Shown: positions 23,898-32,742 of the stretch, piece after piece
Layout of the letters: each line of letters starts with the position of its first letter
Position numbering within the stretch: the first letter of the stretch is position 1
Source of the DNA: Pelodictyon phaeoclathratiforme BU-1
GTDB taxonomy: Bacteria > Bacteroidota > Chlorobiia > Chlorobiales > Chlorobiaceae
Assembly: GCF_000020645.1 (NCBI RefSeq)
Contig: NC_011060.1
Location: 990,501 to 1,054,500 of the forward strand
Direction: 5' to 3'
Length of the DNA: 64,000 nt
Notes under the pieces: generated by a model
What the model saw: the letters and a program-made list of their open reading frames with translations, nothing else
The model's database searches: none
What the model was told of the DNA's origin: nothing
Made by a program: the position numbers and the translations under genes

Positions 23898-25010
23898 TTA
23901 GTTCTCGAAGAAAAGCCTTGTCAGCTCTTTCCGCGCACTTGCAAGCAACTCCCGAATCGCTGACTCCTCGCGCTGTGTCAGTTCGGCAATCTCGCCGATA
24001 GCTCTCTTTTCCAGCTCCACCATCCGGTAGACCTCCTGCTGTTCCGGGGTGAGCTTTTCTATGCAACGCGCCATTTTCAGGTCGTCACTTTCGAGGGAGC
24101 TTTTTGCCGCAACGGTTTGATTGCCGGAATCGCTTGCCTTTCTCCCGAAAAGCTCATCAGCGGTTGCCGGTTGCGGCGCATCATTACTGACCTCGCCGAA
24201 GAGGCGGACAAAGCCCATGAAGTCGAGGCCGACGGCTTCGCAGGGGGTGATGCGGTCGGCAACAATGTCCTGCGCGAGCTTGTGAAATTTTTCCCGGATT
24301 TCGGGCAGGCGGATGGCGAAGTCGAAGCTGTCGTCTTTGTCGCGGGCGTCGGCGTTGTAGGGCACTTTCATGAGTACCGTGATGCCTGCGGCCTCGGCAT
24401 ATCGTTCGGCAACGCCGCTGCCGTCATCGCGGTTGATGATGAGGCCGAGCAGGCGCGATTGTCCGCCGATGGTTCTGAAGTAGTTGTTGGCCTGGCAGAT
24501 GTTGTTGGCGGTAAAGATGGATTGCCGGTCGTTGTTGGTGACCAGAATGACCTCTTCACTGAGTGAGCGGGCGAGGGGAGTGGCAAATCCTCCGCAGACG
24601 ACGTCGCCAAGAAAGTCCATCAGGATGATGTCGATATCCCACTTGAAGATTCCGAGTTTTTCGAGCACGTCAAATCCTGAGATGATGCCCCTGCCGCCGC
24701 ATCCCCGGCCAACCTGGGGGCCGCCAAGTTCGATGCCGTAAATGGGTTGGGGAAAGTCCGGAACGTCGCGGCGGAAGACGATATCGCTGATGGAGAGCTG
24801 CTCGTTCTGTGCGTTTTTTTCGGCGAAGATGTCAGTTACGGTGGGCAGCGAGATGCCTCCGAAGAGGGAGGTGGTTGAGTCGTGCTTGGGGTCGCAGCCG
24901 AGCTGGAGCACCCGCTGGTTCATCAGGGCAAAGGTGGCACTGAGGTTTGTGGTTGTAAAGCTTTTGCCTATACCGCCTTTACCGTATATCGCTATGGTTC
25001 TTGCTGCCAT
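23898..25010 (-). CDS. bchX: Chlorophyllide a reductase iron protein subunit X
   Basis: ATP-dependent [4Fe-4S] reductase component that donates electrons to BchYZ, reducing ring B of chlorophyllide a on the way to bacteriochlorophyll a. Visible: P-loop YGKGGIGKSFTTTN (residues 9-22), GCGGRGIISGF with one cluster cysteine, and DVVCGGFATPL with the second. At 370 residues it is longer than the about 330 of purple bacteria owing to a helical C-terminal tail (LTPEQQEVYRMVELEKRAIG) that resembles a sigma-region-4-like helix pair; I infer a lineage-specific extension. It follows bchC by 10 bp. Confidence 0.97.
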   Translation of the reverse strand: MAARTIAIYGKGGIGKSFTTTNLSATFALMNQRVLQLGCDPKHDSTTSLFGGISLPTVTDIFAEKNAQNEQLSISDIVFRRDVPDFPQPIYGIELGGPQVGRGCGGRGIISGFDVLEKLGIFKWDIDIILMDFLGDVVCGGFATPLARSLSEEVILVTNNDRQSIFTANNICQANNYFRTIGGQSRLLGLIINRDDGSGVAERYAEAAGITVLMKVPYNADARDKDDSFDFAIRLPEIREKFHKLAQDIVADRITPCEAVGLDFMGFVRLFGEVSNDAPQPATADELFGRKASDSGNQTVAAKSSLESDDLKMARCIEKLTPEQQEVYRMVELEKRAIGEIAELTQREESAIRELLASARKELTRLFFEN

Positions 25011-25020
25011 CCTGCCGTGT

Positions 25021-26025
25021 TTATGATTTTGCGGTGATTGGGCATCCTGCCTCCTCCTGTTGTGTTCCGGTTTTCCAGAGCAGAATCATTTTCATGCAGT
25101 CAGGATTGGTGAATGCCTGCAGATAGGCTTCCGTGATATCCTCTTCAACGGTATGTTGATGGGTGAAAATTCTTGCCGCATTGAGTTTTTGCTGAGCAAT
25201 CAGCTCTCGTACCCGCTCAAGATCGCCTTTGGCCCACTGTTTGGCAGCAATGAAGGAGAGCTCTTTCTGAAAGGCCTGTGAGTAGTCGATGTTGATTCGC
25301 TGGTAATAGCCTCCAAAGATCACGGTTCCCTGAAACTTCAGAAAGCGGAGGCCGGTATCGATGGCGCTCATGATGCCGGTACTGTCGATCAGAACGTCGA
25401 ACTCATGTCCGGCAAGGGCAGCGGCAACATCTTCTGTTTCAGGATTAACTTTCAGGTCAGCCGATGAGAGCTGCAACCTCTTTTTGTTGGGTTCGGTTGC
25501 CGCCACCAGTTTGGCACCCATAAGCTTTGCCAGTTCAGCGGCAAGAATGCCTACCGCTCCCTGACCAAGTACCAGCACCTTTTTGTTTTCAACCTGAGCC
25601 AGGTCAACAATGTGCAGGGCGGTTGCGCCAAGCGGGAGGGCGATGCCGCACTTTGGATTTTCGATGTTGTCGAGTACGGTTATGCTCTCGACCGGGCAGG
25701 CGATATATTCCGAAGCTCCACCGAAAGCAGCATTGACTCCTTCATAGCCGAATGAGCCGGCTACATAGGCGAATTTTCCGATCAGACTTTGGTTGACATG
25801 GTCGCCCGCCTGAATAATTTTTCCGACCGTTTCATATCCCGGAATAAAGGGAAAGATGAAGGGCCAGGAGGGAATCAGGCCATTATAGGCCATTTTTTCC
25901 GTGCCGGTGCTGATTGACGACCACCATGTTTCAACCAGCACATCAGTGGAAGAGAGGGATTTCAGGGTCACCTCACAGAGTTCAATCTGGCGTACACCGC
26001 TGAAGACAATGGCTTTTGCTTTCAT
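25021..26025 (-). CDS. bchC: Bacteriochlorophyllide a dehydrogenase
   Basis: 334-residue medium-chain dehydrogenase that oxidises the C3 hydroxyethyl group to acetyl, after BchF acts. The N-terminus MKAKAIVFSGVRQIELCEV and the SSISTGTEKMAYNG segment are characteristic; the nucleotide-binding motif is VLGQGAVGILAAELAKLMGA near residue 152. Placed between bchF and bchX on the same strand with 15- and 10-bp spacers, so one operon. Confidence 0.95.
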   Translation of the reverse strand: MKAKAIVFSGVRQIELCEVTLKSLSSTDVLVETWWSSISTGTEKMAYNGLIPSWPFIFPFIPGYETVGKIIQAGDHVNQSLIGKFAYVAGSFGYEGVNAAFGGASEYIACPVESITVLDNIENPKCGIALPLGATALHIVDLAQVENKKVLVLGQGAVGILAAELAKLMGAKLVAATEPNKKRLQLSSADLKVNPETEDVAAALAGHEFDVLIDSTGIMSAIDTGLRFLKFQGTVIFGGYYQRINIDYSQAFQKELSFIAAKQWAKGDLERVRELIAQQKLNAARIFTHQHTVEEDITEAYLQAFTNPDCMKMILLWKTGTQQEEAGCPITAKS

Positions 26026-26040
26026 AATGATTTTGGGTGA

Positions 26041-26514
26041 TCAGGCAGCCTGGCGCTGTTTGAGCTTTTTTTCGTTGTGCTTTTCAAGAAGCAGACGGAT
26101 GACAAATTGTGCCGCATTGACAAGATAACTGAGATAGGCAAGCAGCGCAGTCCAGATAAGCGTGCTTTCATCGAGCCCCATAAAGAAGAGGATAAAGTAG
26201 GACAGATGCACCACCATGGCGATGGCGCTGCCGAAATCCTCCCAGAAGAATTCATGAACAAAGGCAAATTGGCCAAAAACCTCCAGCTCAAAAAAACCTC
26301 CTGTCACAAAAATCAGGACAAGCATGAGGGTTTTCAGGGTGACAAAAAAGGTGATCCATGCGAAGTTGTCGATCCCGTTGTGGGATTGGTAGAGCCAGGT
26401 GACCGTAAGGCCGGCAAGAAACATGACGAACTGGATAGGTGCAAGGATTCCCTGTACTTTTGTCCAGACGGATGCATTTCTTCGTTCCAGTTGTTCAGGT
26501 GTGTAACGAGGCAT
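26041..26514 (-). CDS. bchF: 3-vinyl bacteriochlorophyllide hydratase
   Basis: 157-residue membrane protein that hydrates the C3 vinyl group of (bacterio)chlorophyllide. Features: MPRYTPEQLERRNASVWTKV, QGILAPIQFVMFLAGLTVTW, FVTGGFFELEVFGQFAFVHE and the motif FFWEDFGSAIAMVVHLSYF, with four hydrophobic helices. BchF and its paralogue BchV are hard to separate by eye; the bchC-bchX context favours BchF. First gene of the bchF-bchC-bchX operon. Confidence 0.93.
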   Translation of the reverse strand: MPRYTPEQLERRNASVWTKVQGILAPIQFVMFLAGLTVTWLYQSHNGIDNFAWITFFVTLKTLMLVLIFVTGGFFELEVFGQFAFVHEFFWEDFGSAIAMVVHLSYFILFFMGLDESTLIWTALLAYLSYLVNAAQFVIRLLLEKHNEKKLKQRQAA

Positions 26515-26583
26515 AAAACAATGAGTTCACTGATGGTGGCGGAAATTCTTTAACTGCTTTGGAAAAAAGTAGTTGAATATAGT

Positions 26584-26613
26584 AAAAAACGGCACTGGCG
26601 GCAAACAGTGCCG
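26584..26613 (-). terminator. Rho-independent terminator of the substrate-binding protein gene
   Basis: On the minus strand an 8-bp perfect stem CGGCACTG/CAGTGCCG is followed by six T, 11 bp after the stop codon. Confidence 0.9.
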
Positions 26614-26623
26614 AACTCTCTTT

Positions 26624-28327
26624 TTATTGCACGCTCCACTCCCATGCGTTGTAGAGCGTGGCGATAAGGTTGATATTGGTGTTTTTGACCCGGTTGTTTA
26701 TTCCTTCAAGCTCATCGTAGTAGTAGAGGAAGCTTCTGGGCTGTTCATCGTGCAGAATTTTCTGATAGCTTTTCCAGAGTGCAAGGCTGCGTACAGAGGG
26801 CAGGGGACGGCTCAGCTCTCCGATAATGGTGTCAAGTTCCCTGTTCTGAAAGGCGGAAGAGTTGAATGGTCGATGGGCAAAGTCAGAGCCCCAGATAATA
26901 AGCTGGAAAGGGAGTGTTTCTGCAGCCATGCCTGAAAGGGCGGCATCGTAGCGGAACTCGTTCTGGTTTTTGTTGAAAATAAGGCTTTCGTCAAATTTCA
27001 GGTGGCACTCAATGCCGATTTCCCGGAGGTTTTGCTGAACAATGGTTGCTGCATAGTTGCGCCGTGGGTTGCCGACCGGTGCTGCAAGCTCAAAGGAGAA
27101 TTTTTTGCCATTTTTCTGCAGGATACCGTCGGGGCCTGGTGCCCATCCGGCGGAGCGCAAGAGAGCGGTCGCTTTCTGAGGGTTGTAACCGTATGGGTCA
27201 AGAGAGGTGTCAGCAATTTCTCGGTAGGCTGGTGAAAGCGATGTGTTGACGATGGTGGCGTGCTCCGGCCCCATGAAGCCATCGATAATGGACTGCCGAT
27301 CAATGGCAAGTGTAAGCGCCTGGCGCACCACTTTGTCGCCAAAGAGGGCGTTCGGCACCACTTTGTGACTGTTGCGCCAGCTCTCTCCGTCGATGTTAAG
27401 CCAGACGATACTGTCGAAATAACGGTTTTTGACGGGCTTGATGACAATTGAGGGTGAGCTTTTTACCAGCTCCCTGATATCTTTGGGGTTGATTCCTCCT
27501 GCCGAAATCATAGCATCGATCTGTCCTGATTTCAGCATGGCCAGACGGGTGGTGTATTCAGGTACAACCAGAAAAACCATGTTTTTTATGGTTGCAGGCC
27601 GGGGAAGATGTGAAGTGGGGTTGGTGACAAGTTCCAGCTTCGATTGGCGTGCCCACTCTTTAACCTTGAAGGGCCCCGCGCTCACTACCGGTATTTCAGC
27701 AGCTTTTGATCGGATATCGTCTGGTGAGTATGCTTTGAAGAGATGCTCCGCTACCGGCATTAAATCATTGAAATGGTCGAGCACAATTTCCTCTGCCATC
27801 GCTTTGCTGAAATGGAGTACAAGCGTGGAATCGTCGGGGGTTTCAACAGCGCGTTCGATATCAGCCGTTCCATCGGGAAGCAGCAGCAGGTCGTTGAGGT
27901 AGTGCTGCCGTGAACTGGCTATTTTGGGGTTCTTGTAGAGGGCATAGGAGTACTTGAAATCATGCGAGGTCACCTTTTTTCCGTCTTCCCAAACGGCATC
28001 GCTGCGTAAATTGAAGGTTGCTTTTTTTCCGTCACCGGAAAACTCCCAGCTTTTGGCCGTATTGGGCCGAAAGGTTATCGCCCCCTTTTTTTCATCGTAG
28101 GAGGGCTTGACCAGCGAAGGATAGAGCAGCGAGCACACCTCTCGTGACATGGAGAGCTGGATGAGCAGGGGATTGAGGTAGTCGAAGTCAGCCGAAACGC
28201 CGATAACAATCTGCTCCTTGCGGATCTTGTCGTTCTTCTGCTGGCAGGCGGAGATTTCGGCAAGAAGCAGAAGGATTCCTGCCACCGTGAGGATTTTTCG
28301 GATGATGGGTCGTCTCATTCCACACAT
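26624..28327 (-). CDS. ABC transporter substrate-binding lipoprotein, peptide type
   Basis: About 567 residues of the family-5 extracellular solute-binding proteins (oligopeptide/dipeptide/nickel). The N-terminus MCGMRRPIIRKILTVAGILL with LLLLAEISAC gives a lipoprotein signal ending at the lipobox cysteine, so the mature protein is membrane-anchored and faces the periplasm. Family signatures: DFDYLNPLL, VWEDGKKVTSHDFKYSYAL and QALTLAIDRQSIIDGF. The start is uncertain (ATG 28327 or 28318; a TTG at 28369 is also in frame). No permease or ATPase gene is adjacent, so it is an orphan in this window. Confidence 0.88.
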   Translation of the reverse strand: MCGMRRPIIRKILTVAGILLLLAEISACQQKNDKIRKEQIVIGVSADFDYLNPLLIQLSMSREVCSLLYPSLVKPSYDEKKGAITFRPNTAKSWEFSGDGKKATFNLRSDAVWEDGKKVTSHDFKYSYALYKNPKIASSRQHYLNDLLLLPDGTADIERAVETPDDSTLVLHFSKAMAEEIVLDHFNDLMPVAEHLFKAYSPDDIRSKAAEIPVVSAGPFKVKEWARQSKLELVTNPTSHLPRPATIKNMVFLVVPEYTTRLAMLKSGQIDAMISAGGINPKDIRELVKSSPSIVIKPVKNRYFDSIVWLNIDGESWRNSHKVVPNALFGDKVVRQALTLAIDRQSIIDGFMGPEHATIVNTSLSPAYREIADTSLDPYGYNPQKATALLRSAGWAPGPDGILQKNGKKFSFELAAPVGNPRRNYAATIVQQNLREIGIECHLKFDESLIFNKNQNEFRYDAALSGMAAETLPFQLIIWGSDFAHRPFNSSAFQNRELDTIIGELSRPLPSVRSLALWKSYQKILHDEQPRSFLYYYDELEGINNRVKNTNINLIATLYNAWEWSVQ

Positions 28328-28369
28328 GGATTGATGTTGATAATGCTGAACACAAGGTAGGGAAAACAA

Positions 28370-28605
28370 TGGACAATTGACAATATGAGGGGTGTCAATG
28401 TTTACCCTGCTTCGTTATGGCTTGAGGGTGTGGGCAACCATTTCGTTTGACGGAGAAGGTGGTAAAAAAGAGGTTTTATTTGTCTGGCGCTGTTACGTTA
28501 TTTGTTGAATACGTGTAAATTCTCTTCTTGTGACTCTTTTTTACGATCACACGATAGAAACAATGAGATAAACAAGTGCGGTGCAAGTAAGTGGAAGAGT
28601 GTGGA
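28370..28605. other. Intergenic region before the C1 peptidase
   Basis: No gene or clear structured element recognised in this stretch between divergent genes; it must carry the promoters for both sides, but I cannot point to specific boxes. Confidence 0.5.
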
Positions 28606-28680
28606 ATGGCCAAAAAGTTGAACATCGAAGGTTTGACGGAGAAGCGCTGCCGGTCGGAGAAACAGGGAGAAGAGTTTTAA
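28606..28680 (+). CDS. Possible 24-residue small ORF
   Basis: ATG 28606 to TAA 28680 encodes MAKKLNIEGLTEKRCRSEKQ plus four residues, with a GTGGA sequence just upstream. Charged, soluble, one cysteine. It precedes the C1 peptidase by 37 bp. It may be chance; there is no independent support. Confidence 0.2.
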   Translation: MAKKLNIEGLTEKRCRSEKQGEEF

Positions 28681-28717
28681 AAATCAGTCAGTAACATTAA
28701 GAAAAACTGGAGGATCT

Positions 28718-29635
28718 ATGGACCAATTTTTGGAAGTATCGGGAATGGGGTGGTTGCCGGATTATCCTGATTTCAGGGATTATACGGCAGATCACAATCA
28801 AATTTCATCATCTCTCAGGCTGTATGGGCAAGAAGATTCCATAAAAGCCATGCTTGCAAAATCGGGGGTTGCCAAGCCAGCGAAACTTTCAGTGCCAGCT
28901 TCTGTCGATCTACGGCAATGGTGCTCTCCGATTGAAAACCAGGAATCAATTGGTTCATGCACGGCACACGCAGGAATTGGGATTGTCGAGTATTTTGAAA
29001 GACGGGCATTTGGAAAACATATTGATGCATCCCGCCTTTTTCTTTACAAGAGCACGAGGAACCTTCTGCACTGGACGGGAGATACCGGAGCATTTCTTCG
29101 CTCAACCATGGGCGCTATGGTTCTTTTTGGTTTGCCACCGGAAGAGTATCTGCCCTATGTGGTTGCTGATTACGACAAAGAACCGTCGGCGTTCTGTTAT
29201 GCCTTTGCCCAGAACTTCCAGGCTATAAGCTATTACCGTCTTGATCCGATAGGGGTAGCCAAAGATGTATTGCTGACACAGATCAAGGCAAATTTGTCGG
29301 CAGGTATTCCTTTGATGTTTGGTTTTACTGTTTTTAACTCGATATCGCAGGCTGCCAAAACCGGAAAAATACCGTTTCCGACTTCTGGAGAAAAAATTGC
29401 TGGTGGACATGCTGTTGATGCTGTTGGTTATGATGACACCATAAAAATCAAGAATACCAATCCCAAGGGGGTGGAAACCAAAGGCGCCCTGCTCATCAGA
29501 AACTCCTGGGGAAAAGGCTGGGGCGACAACGGTTATGGCTGGTTACCCTATGAATATGTCCTGAAAGGATTGGCTGTTGACTGGTGGTCGCTGCTTAAAA
29601 ATGAGTGGATCGACACCGGCGAATTCAAAGCATGA
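28718..29635 (+). CDS. C1 family (papain-like) cysteine peptidase
   Basis: 305 residues. Catalytic elements: Gln75 and Cys81 in NQESIGSCTAHAGIG, the histidine in GGHAVDAVGYDD near residue 228, and asparagine in IRNSWGKGWGDNGYG near 263. ATG 28718 follows GGAGG. There is no signal peptide, so it is probably cytoplasmic or exported by another route; the N-terminal 60 residues could act as a short prosegment (WLPDYPDFRDYT is a common opening in bacterial C1 proteins). Substrate unknown. Confidence 0.93.
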   Translation: MDQFLEVSGMGWLPDYPDFRDYTADHNQISSSLRLYGQEDSIKAMLAKSGVAKPAKLSVPASVDLRQWCSPIENQESIGSCTAHAGIGIVEYFERRAFGKHIDASRLFLYKSTRNLLHWTGDTGAFLRSTMGAMVLFGLPPEEYLPYVVADYDKEPSAFCYAFAQNFQAISYYRLDPIGVAKDVLLTQIKANLSAGIPLMFGFTVFNSISQAAKTGKIPFPTSGEKIAGGHAVDAVGYDDTIKIKNTNPKGVETKGALLIRNSWGKGWGDNGYGWLPYEYVLKGLAVDWWSLLKNEWIDTGEFKA

Positions 29636-29653
29636 CCTTTTCCGCTCTGTGTC

Positions 29654-29688
29654 AGCCCCTTTTCCGGTTTTAGCCTTGAAGAGGGGCT
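29654..29688 (+). terminator. Possible terminator after the C1 peptidase
   Basis: AGCCCCTTTT pairs with AAGAGGGGCT (one G-U) around a 15-base loop, followed by only a short T run. Weak candidate. Confidence 0.5.
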
Positions 29689-29804
29689 TTGACTCATCCC
29701 GGGAAGATGCCAGATGAGATTCCTTTCGCCAGCTTGCTGCGAAACGGTATATTATTGGCAATAAAGAGCATCCCCATTTTGCCAATGCACTTGAAGAATA
29801 AACT

Positions 29805-30977
29805 ATGCTGACAAAAACCGAATCACAAGAGCGGGTATTCCGGTTGCAGGTAATGCTCCGGAGCAAGGATATTCATGCAGCCCTTTTCATCATGCCGATT
29901 GACGTTTACTATTTTGCCGGTACACGCCAGAATGCCATACTCTGGATTCCGGCTGAAGGTGAACCCTTGCTCCTGGTACGTAAAAGTCTTTCACGTGCAA
30001 TGGATGAGAGCCCAATTGCGGCAATTCGCCCTTTTCCTTCAAGCAAGGAATTTGCCTCCGTCTTCAGTGAGGATCTATCCACTATCGGCATGACCTTTGA
30101 CGCCATTCCGGTTCAGCAGCATCTTTTTTACAGTCGGGCGCTTCCGGGGCGAACGTTTGTGGATATCTCCATGATGCTGCGTGAACTCCGTTCGGTCAAG
30201 TCACCTTTTGAGCTTGAGCAGCTCCGGTTGAGCGCGGGCAAGCTTGCGTCGGTTTTTGCCGAGGTGCCGCAGTTTCTCAAAGCGGGGATGCGGGAGCTTG
30301 ATCTGTCGGCAGAAATGGAATACCGCCTCCGCAAGGCAGGCCATGAGGGCTATGTGCGGATGCGTGCTTTCAATCAAGAGCTTTTCTTTGGTCTGGCTGT
30401 TTCCTCCGGAGGGTTAAACGGCGGATTTTTTGACGGCCCGGTGACGGGAAAAGGGTTGTCGAGTGCTTCGCCGCACGGGGCTTCCTGCGATGAAATCAGG
30501 GTCAACCAGCCGATTCTTCTTGATTTCGGAGGGGTGTTCAATGGATATATCTCTGATATGACCCGCATGTTTGTTATCGGAACGCTTGACGCGGAACTGC
30601 AGCGGGCTTTTGATGTTGCAATCGAGATCCAGGAGCTGGTACGTCGGGGCATGAAACCCGGCGCTATCTGCGAAGAGCTCTTTTTTGCCGCCGCAGCAAT
30701 GGCCGAAAAAGCTGGACTTGGCTCCTGCTTTATGGGTATGCCGGGAGAGCAGGCGAAATTTGTTGGTCACGGTGTGGGCCTCGAACTCGATGAGCTGCCT
30801 GTGCTTGCCAAAGGCTTTACCATGCCCTTGCAGGCAGGACAGGTGATTGCGGTCGAACCCAAGTTTGTCATCCCCGGCAAAGGGGTGATCGGCATCGAAA
30901 ATACCTTTGCCGTCACTGATGATGGCGGCCTCCGGTTGAGTGATCTGCCGGATGACATTGTGTTTCTGGGGGCATGA
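29805..30977 (+). CDS. M24 family aminopeptidase (Xaa-Pro type)
   Basis: 390 residues with the N-terminal creatinase-like domain and the C-terminal pita-bread metallopeptidase domain. Metal ligands are visible: DFGGVFNGYISDMTRMF (two Asp), the histidine in GHGVGLELDELP, and glutamates in AVEPKFVIPGKG and GIENTFAVTDDG. Family members release N-terminal residues before proline or act as related dipeptidases. Probably monocistronic and cytoplasmic. Confidence 0.93.
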   Translation: MLTKTESQERVFRLQVMLRSKDIHAALFIMPIDVYYFAGTRQNAILWIPAEGEPLLLVRKSLSRAMDESPIAAIRPFPSSKEFASVFSEDLSTIGMTFDAIPVQQHLFYSRALPGRTFVDISMMLRELRSVKSPFELEQLRLSAGKLASVFAEVPQFLKAGMRELDLSAEMEYRLRKAGHEGYVRMRAFNQELFFGLAVSSGGLNGGFFDGPVTGKGLSSASPHGASCDEIRVNQPILLDFGGVFNGYISDMTRMFVIGTLDAELQRAFDVAIEIQELVRRGMKPGAICEELFFAAAAMAEKAGLGSCFMGMPGEQAKFVGHGVGLELDELPVLAKGFTMPLQAGQVIAVEPKFVIPGKGVIGIENTFAVTDDGGLRLSDLPDDIVFLGA

Positions 30978-31046
30978 ACTTCCTGAAACCTATTTAAGCG
31001 CTCTTTTTTCCTTGGTGTTTTATTTGCATTATGCTAATATATTGAC

Positions 31047-31304
31047 GTGTATAAAATAATTTTCACCAAAGAAGCTCAAAAAGCACTCTTACGACTACCC
31101 GGGAGCACGGCAGTACAGGTATGTCAGAAATTGGAGCAATTAGCGGCTGATTCCTATGCACCAATTGCAAATGCGAAAAAGCTGCAAAACCGTTCTGGCT
31201 ATCGGTTACGAATAGGGGATTGGAGAGTGATCTACGAAATCCAAAATGATAAATTAGTGGTCTTGGTCTTGAAAATAGCGCAACGCGGAGAGGTCTACCG
31301 ATGA
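31047..31304 (+). CDS. relE: RelE-family toxin
   Basis: 85 residues starting at GTG 31047 (MYKIIFTKEAQKALLRLP). RelE/ParE fold signatures are LQNRSGYRLRIGDWRVIYEI and LVVLVLKIAQRGEVYR, with the basic residues expected of an mRNA interferase. It overlaps the antitoxin start by 4 bp (ATGA). Unlike the three damaged modules in the island, this one appears intact. Confidence 0.92.
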   Translation: MYKIIFTKEAQKALLRLPGSTAVQVCQKLEQLAADSYAPIANAKKLQNRSGYRLRIGDWRVIYEIQNDKLVVLVLKIAQRGEVYR

Positions 31305-31693
31305 ACGCACCTGTACAAGTAATCGAACGCGATGGCAAGCCGGAATGGGCCGTATTGCCGTATGACCTATACGTGCAACTTACTGATGACGCGGAAATGT
31401 TGCAGGATATACGCGATTATGATTCTGTCAAAACGGCCATTGATCAAGGCAAAGAAGAGCTTATTCCCGGTGAAGTTACTTTTGCTTTATTGGATGGTGA
31501 AAATCCAATCAAAGTATGGCGCGAATATCGCGGATTGACTCAACAGCAATTGGCGGAAACTGTTGGAATAAGTACGCCATATCTCTCTCAAATTGAAACC
31601 AGTAAACGCACCGGAACTACGGAGGTGTTATTGGCTGTCGCCAAAGCGCTGAACGTAACGCTGGATGATATTGTGTTTCAGACTGACAAATGA
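31301..31693 (+). CDS. Xre-family antitoxin partner of RelE
   Basis: 130 residues. Toxin-binding N-terminus (VIERDGKPEWAVLPYDLYVQ) and a C-terminal helix-turn-helix at about 74-125 (WREYRGLTQQQLAETVGIST, PYLSQIETSKRTG). The order toxin-then-antitoxin with ATGA overlap is typical of this RelE/Xre type; it should autoregulate the pair. Confidence 0.92.
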   Translation: MNAPVQVIERDGKPEWAVLPYDLYVQLTDDAEMLQDIRDYDSVKTAIDQGKEELIPGEVTFALLDGENPIKVWREYRGLTQQQLAETVGISTPYLSQIETSKRTGTTEVLLAVAKALNVTLDDIVFQTDK

Positions 31694-31728
31694 TTCAGTT
31701 ATGGTGAAAACAAACGGAGAGAATCGTC

Positions 31729-32247
31729 ATGGATTCAACCGCAATAATTGAAGAGCTTGTACGCCATATGGAATGGGCCGACGCTGTTGTGTTTTTGGCG
31801 ATTCTCGGAAAACCGCAAGCGGAGGAGGACGAAGTCCTGTTGAAGAGGCTCCGCCATATTCATCTGGTTCAGAAAGTCTTTTTTGATGTCTGGCTAAATC
31901 AGCCTATCAACCCGCATATAACTGACTCATTCAACGCACATGAACTGTCCGGTTTCGCCAAATCACTTCATAGGGAGATTCAGGAATTTCAGAATACTCT
32001 TTCTGCCGATGATCTGGACCGTGTTGTGCACTTGCCTTGGTCAAAGCAAGTGAGCGACAATCTTGGTTTTGAAATTGCCAATCCCTCGCTCGGCCAGACG
32101 CTCCTTCAGGTAACCGCCCACAGCTCTTACCACCGGGGGCAGGTGAGTTCCCGGCTTCGTGAACTTGGTATTGATCCGCCGATGACGGACTTTATTGCCT
32201 GGGTCTGGGCCCGCAAACCATCACCTGTATGGCCCATAAATTCCTGA
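31729..32247 (+). CDS. DinB family protein
   Basis: 172 residues of the DinB/YfiT four-helix metalloprotein family (not DNA polymerase IV). Helix 1 carries RHMEWADAVVFLAIL, the middle RHIHLVQKVFF and the C-terminal helix HSSYHRGQVSSRLRELG; the three histidine-bearing segments form the usual metal site. Members include bacillithiol- or mycothiol-linked transferases; the substrate here is unknown. ATG 31729 has an upstream GGAGAG. Confidence 0.88.
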   Translation: MDSTAIIEELVRHMEWADAVVFLAILGKPQAEEDEVLLKRLRHIHLVQKVFFDVWLNQPINPHITDSFNAHELSGFAKSLHREIQEFQNTLSADDLDRVVHLPWSKQVSDNLGFEIANPSLGQTLLQVTAHSSYHRGQVSSRLRELGIDPPMTDFIAWVWARKPSPVWPINS

Positions 32248-32325
32248 TCAGTCGTGCGTGACCAATGAGTTTTTAGATGGTTAACAATGTCAGGTTTCGC
32301 AATCAGATACATCGGTAACTGTACC

Positions 32326-32742
32326 ATGCAAAAAATCATTCGTGCCGGGTTTCTCTATTTCGCATTCGTGCTTGGTACGGGCTTTGTGCTTGGTTCCTTT
32401 CGGGTACCGTTCCTTGTGCCTCGTCTTGGCGAGCGTTGGGCGGAGCTGGCGGAAATGCCGATCATGGCCTTTGTCATCTTCTACTCTGCAGGCTATATTT
32501 TGCGGCGCTTTCCGGAAATCAATCAGGCAGGGACGTCGTTGCTGGTCGGTTTTCTTGCGCTTGCTCTTTCCGTCTTCGCGGAACTGGGTCTTGCCACACT
32601 CCTGCAGGAGCAAACGCTGGTTGCGTACATCGCCAGTCGGGACAAGGTATCCGGTTCGGTCTATCTTGTCTTACTTCTGGTATTCGCTCTCATGCCGTGG
32701 CTTCGTCTGCGAAAGAATGAATACTTGAAAGTCATTTCATGA
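32326..32742 (+). CDS. Four-helix hypothetical membrane protein
   Basis: About 138 residues from ATG 32326 (MQKIIRAGFLYFAFVLGTGF); an ATG at 32287 is also in frame. Four hydrophobic helices at about 5-25, 38-55, 65-90 and 105-125. It resembles small membrane proteins of unknown function that begin with a glycine-rich FVLGTGFVLGSFRVPFLVPR segment. Its stop overlaps the RecD2 start by 4 bp, so the two are coupled, which looks incidental to function. Confidence 0.75.
   Translation: MQKIIRAGFLYFAFVLGTGFVLGSFRVPFLVPRLGERWAELAEMPIMAFVIFYSAGYILRRFPEINQAGTSLLVGFLALALSVFAELGLATLLQEQTLVAYIASRDKVSGSVYLVLLLVFALMPWLRLRKNEYLKVIS

Noticed and set aside
26573..26935. 120-codon plus-strand frame over the substrate-binding protein's 3' end
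   Set aside because: It is antisense to the SBP coding sequence and crosses its terminator.
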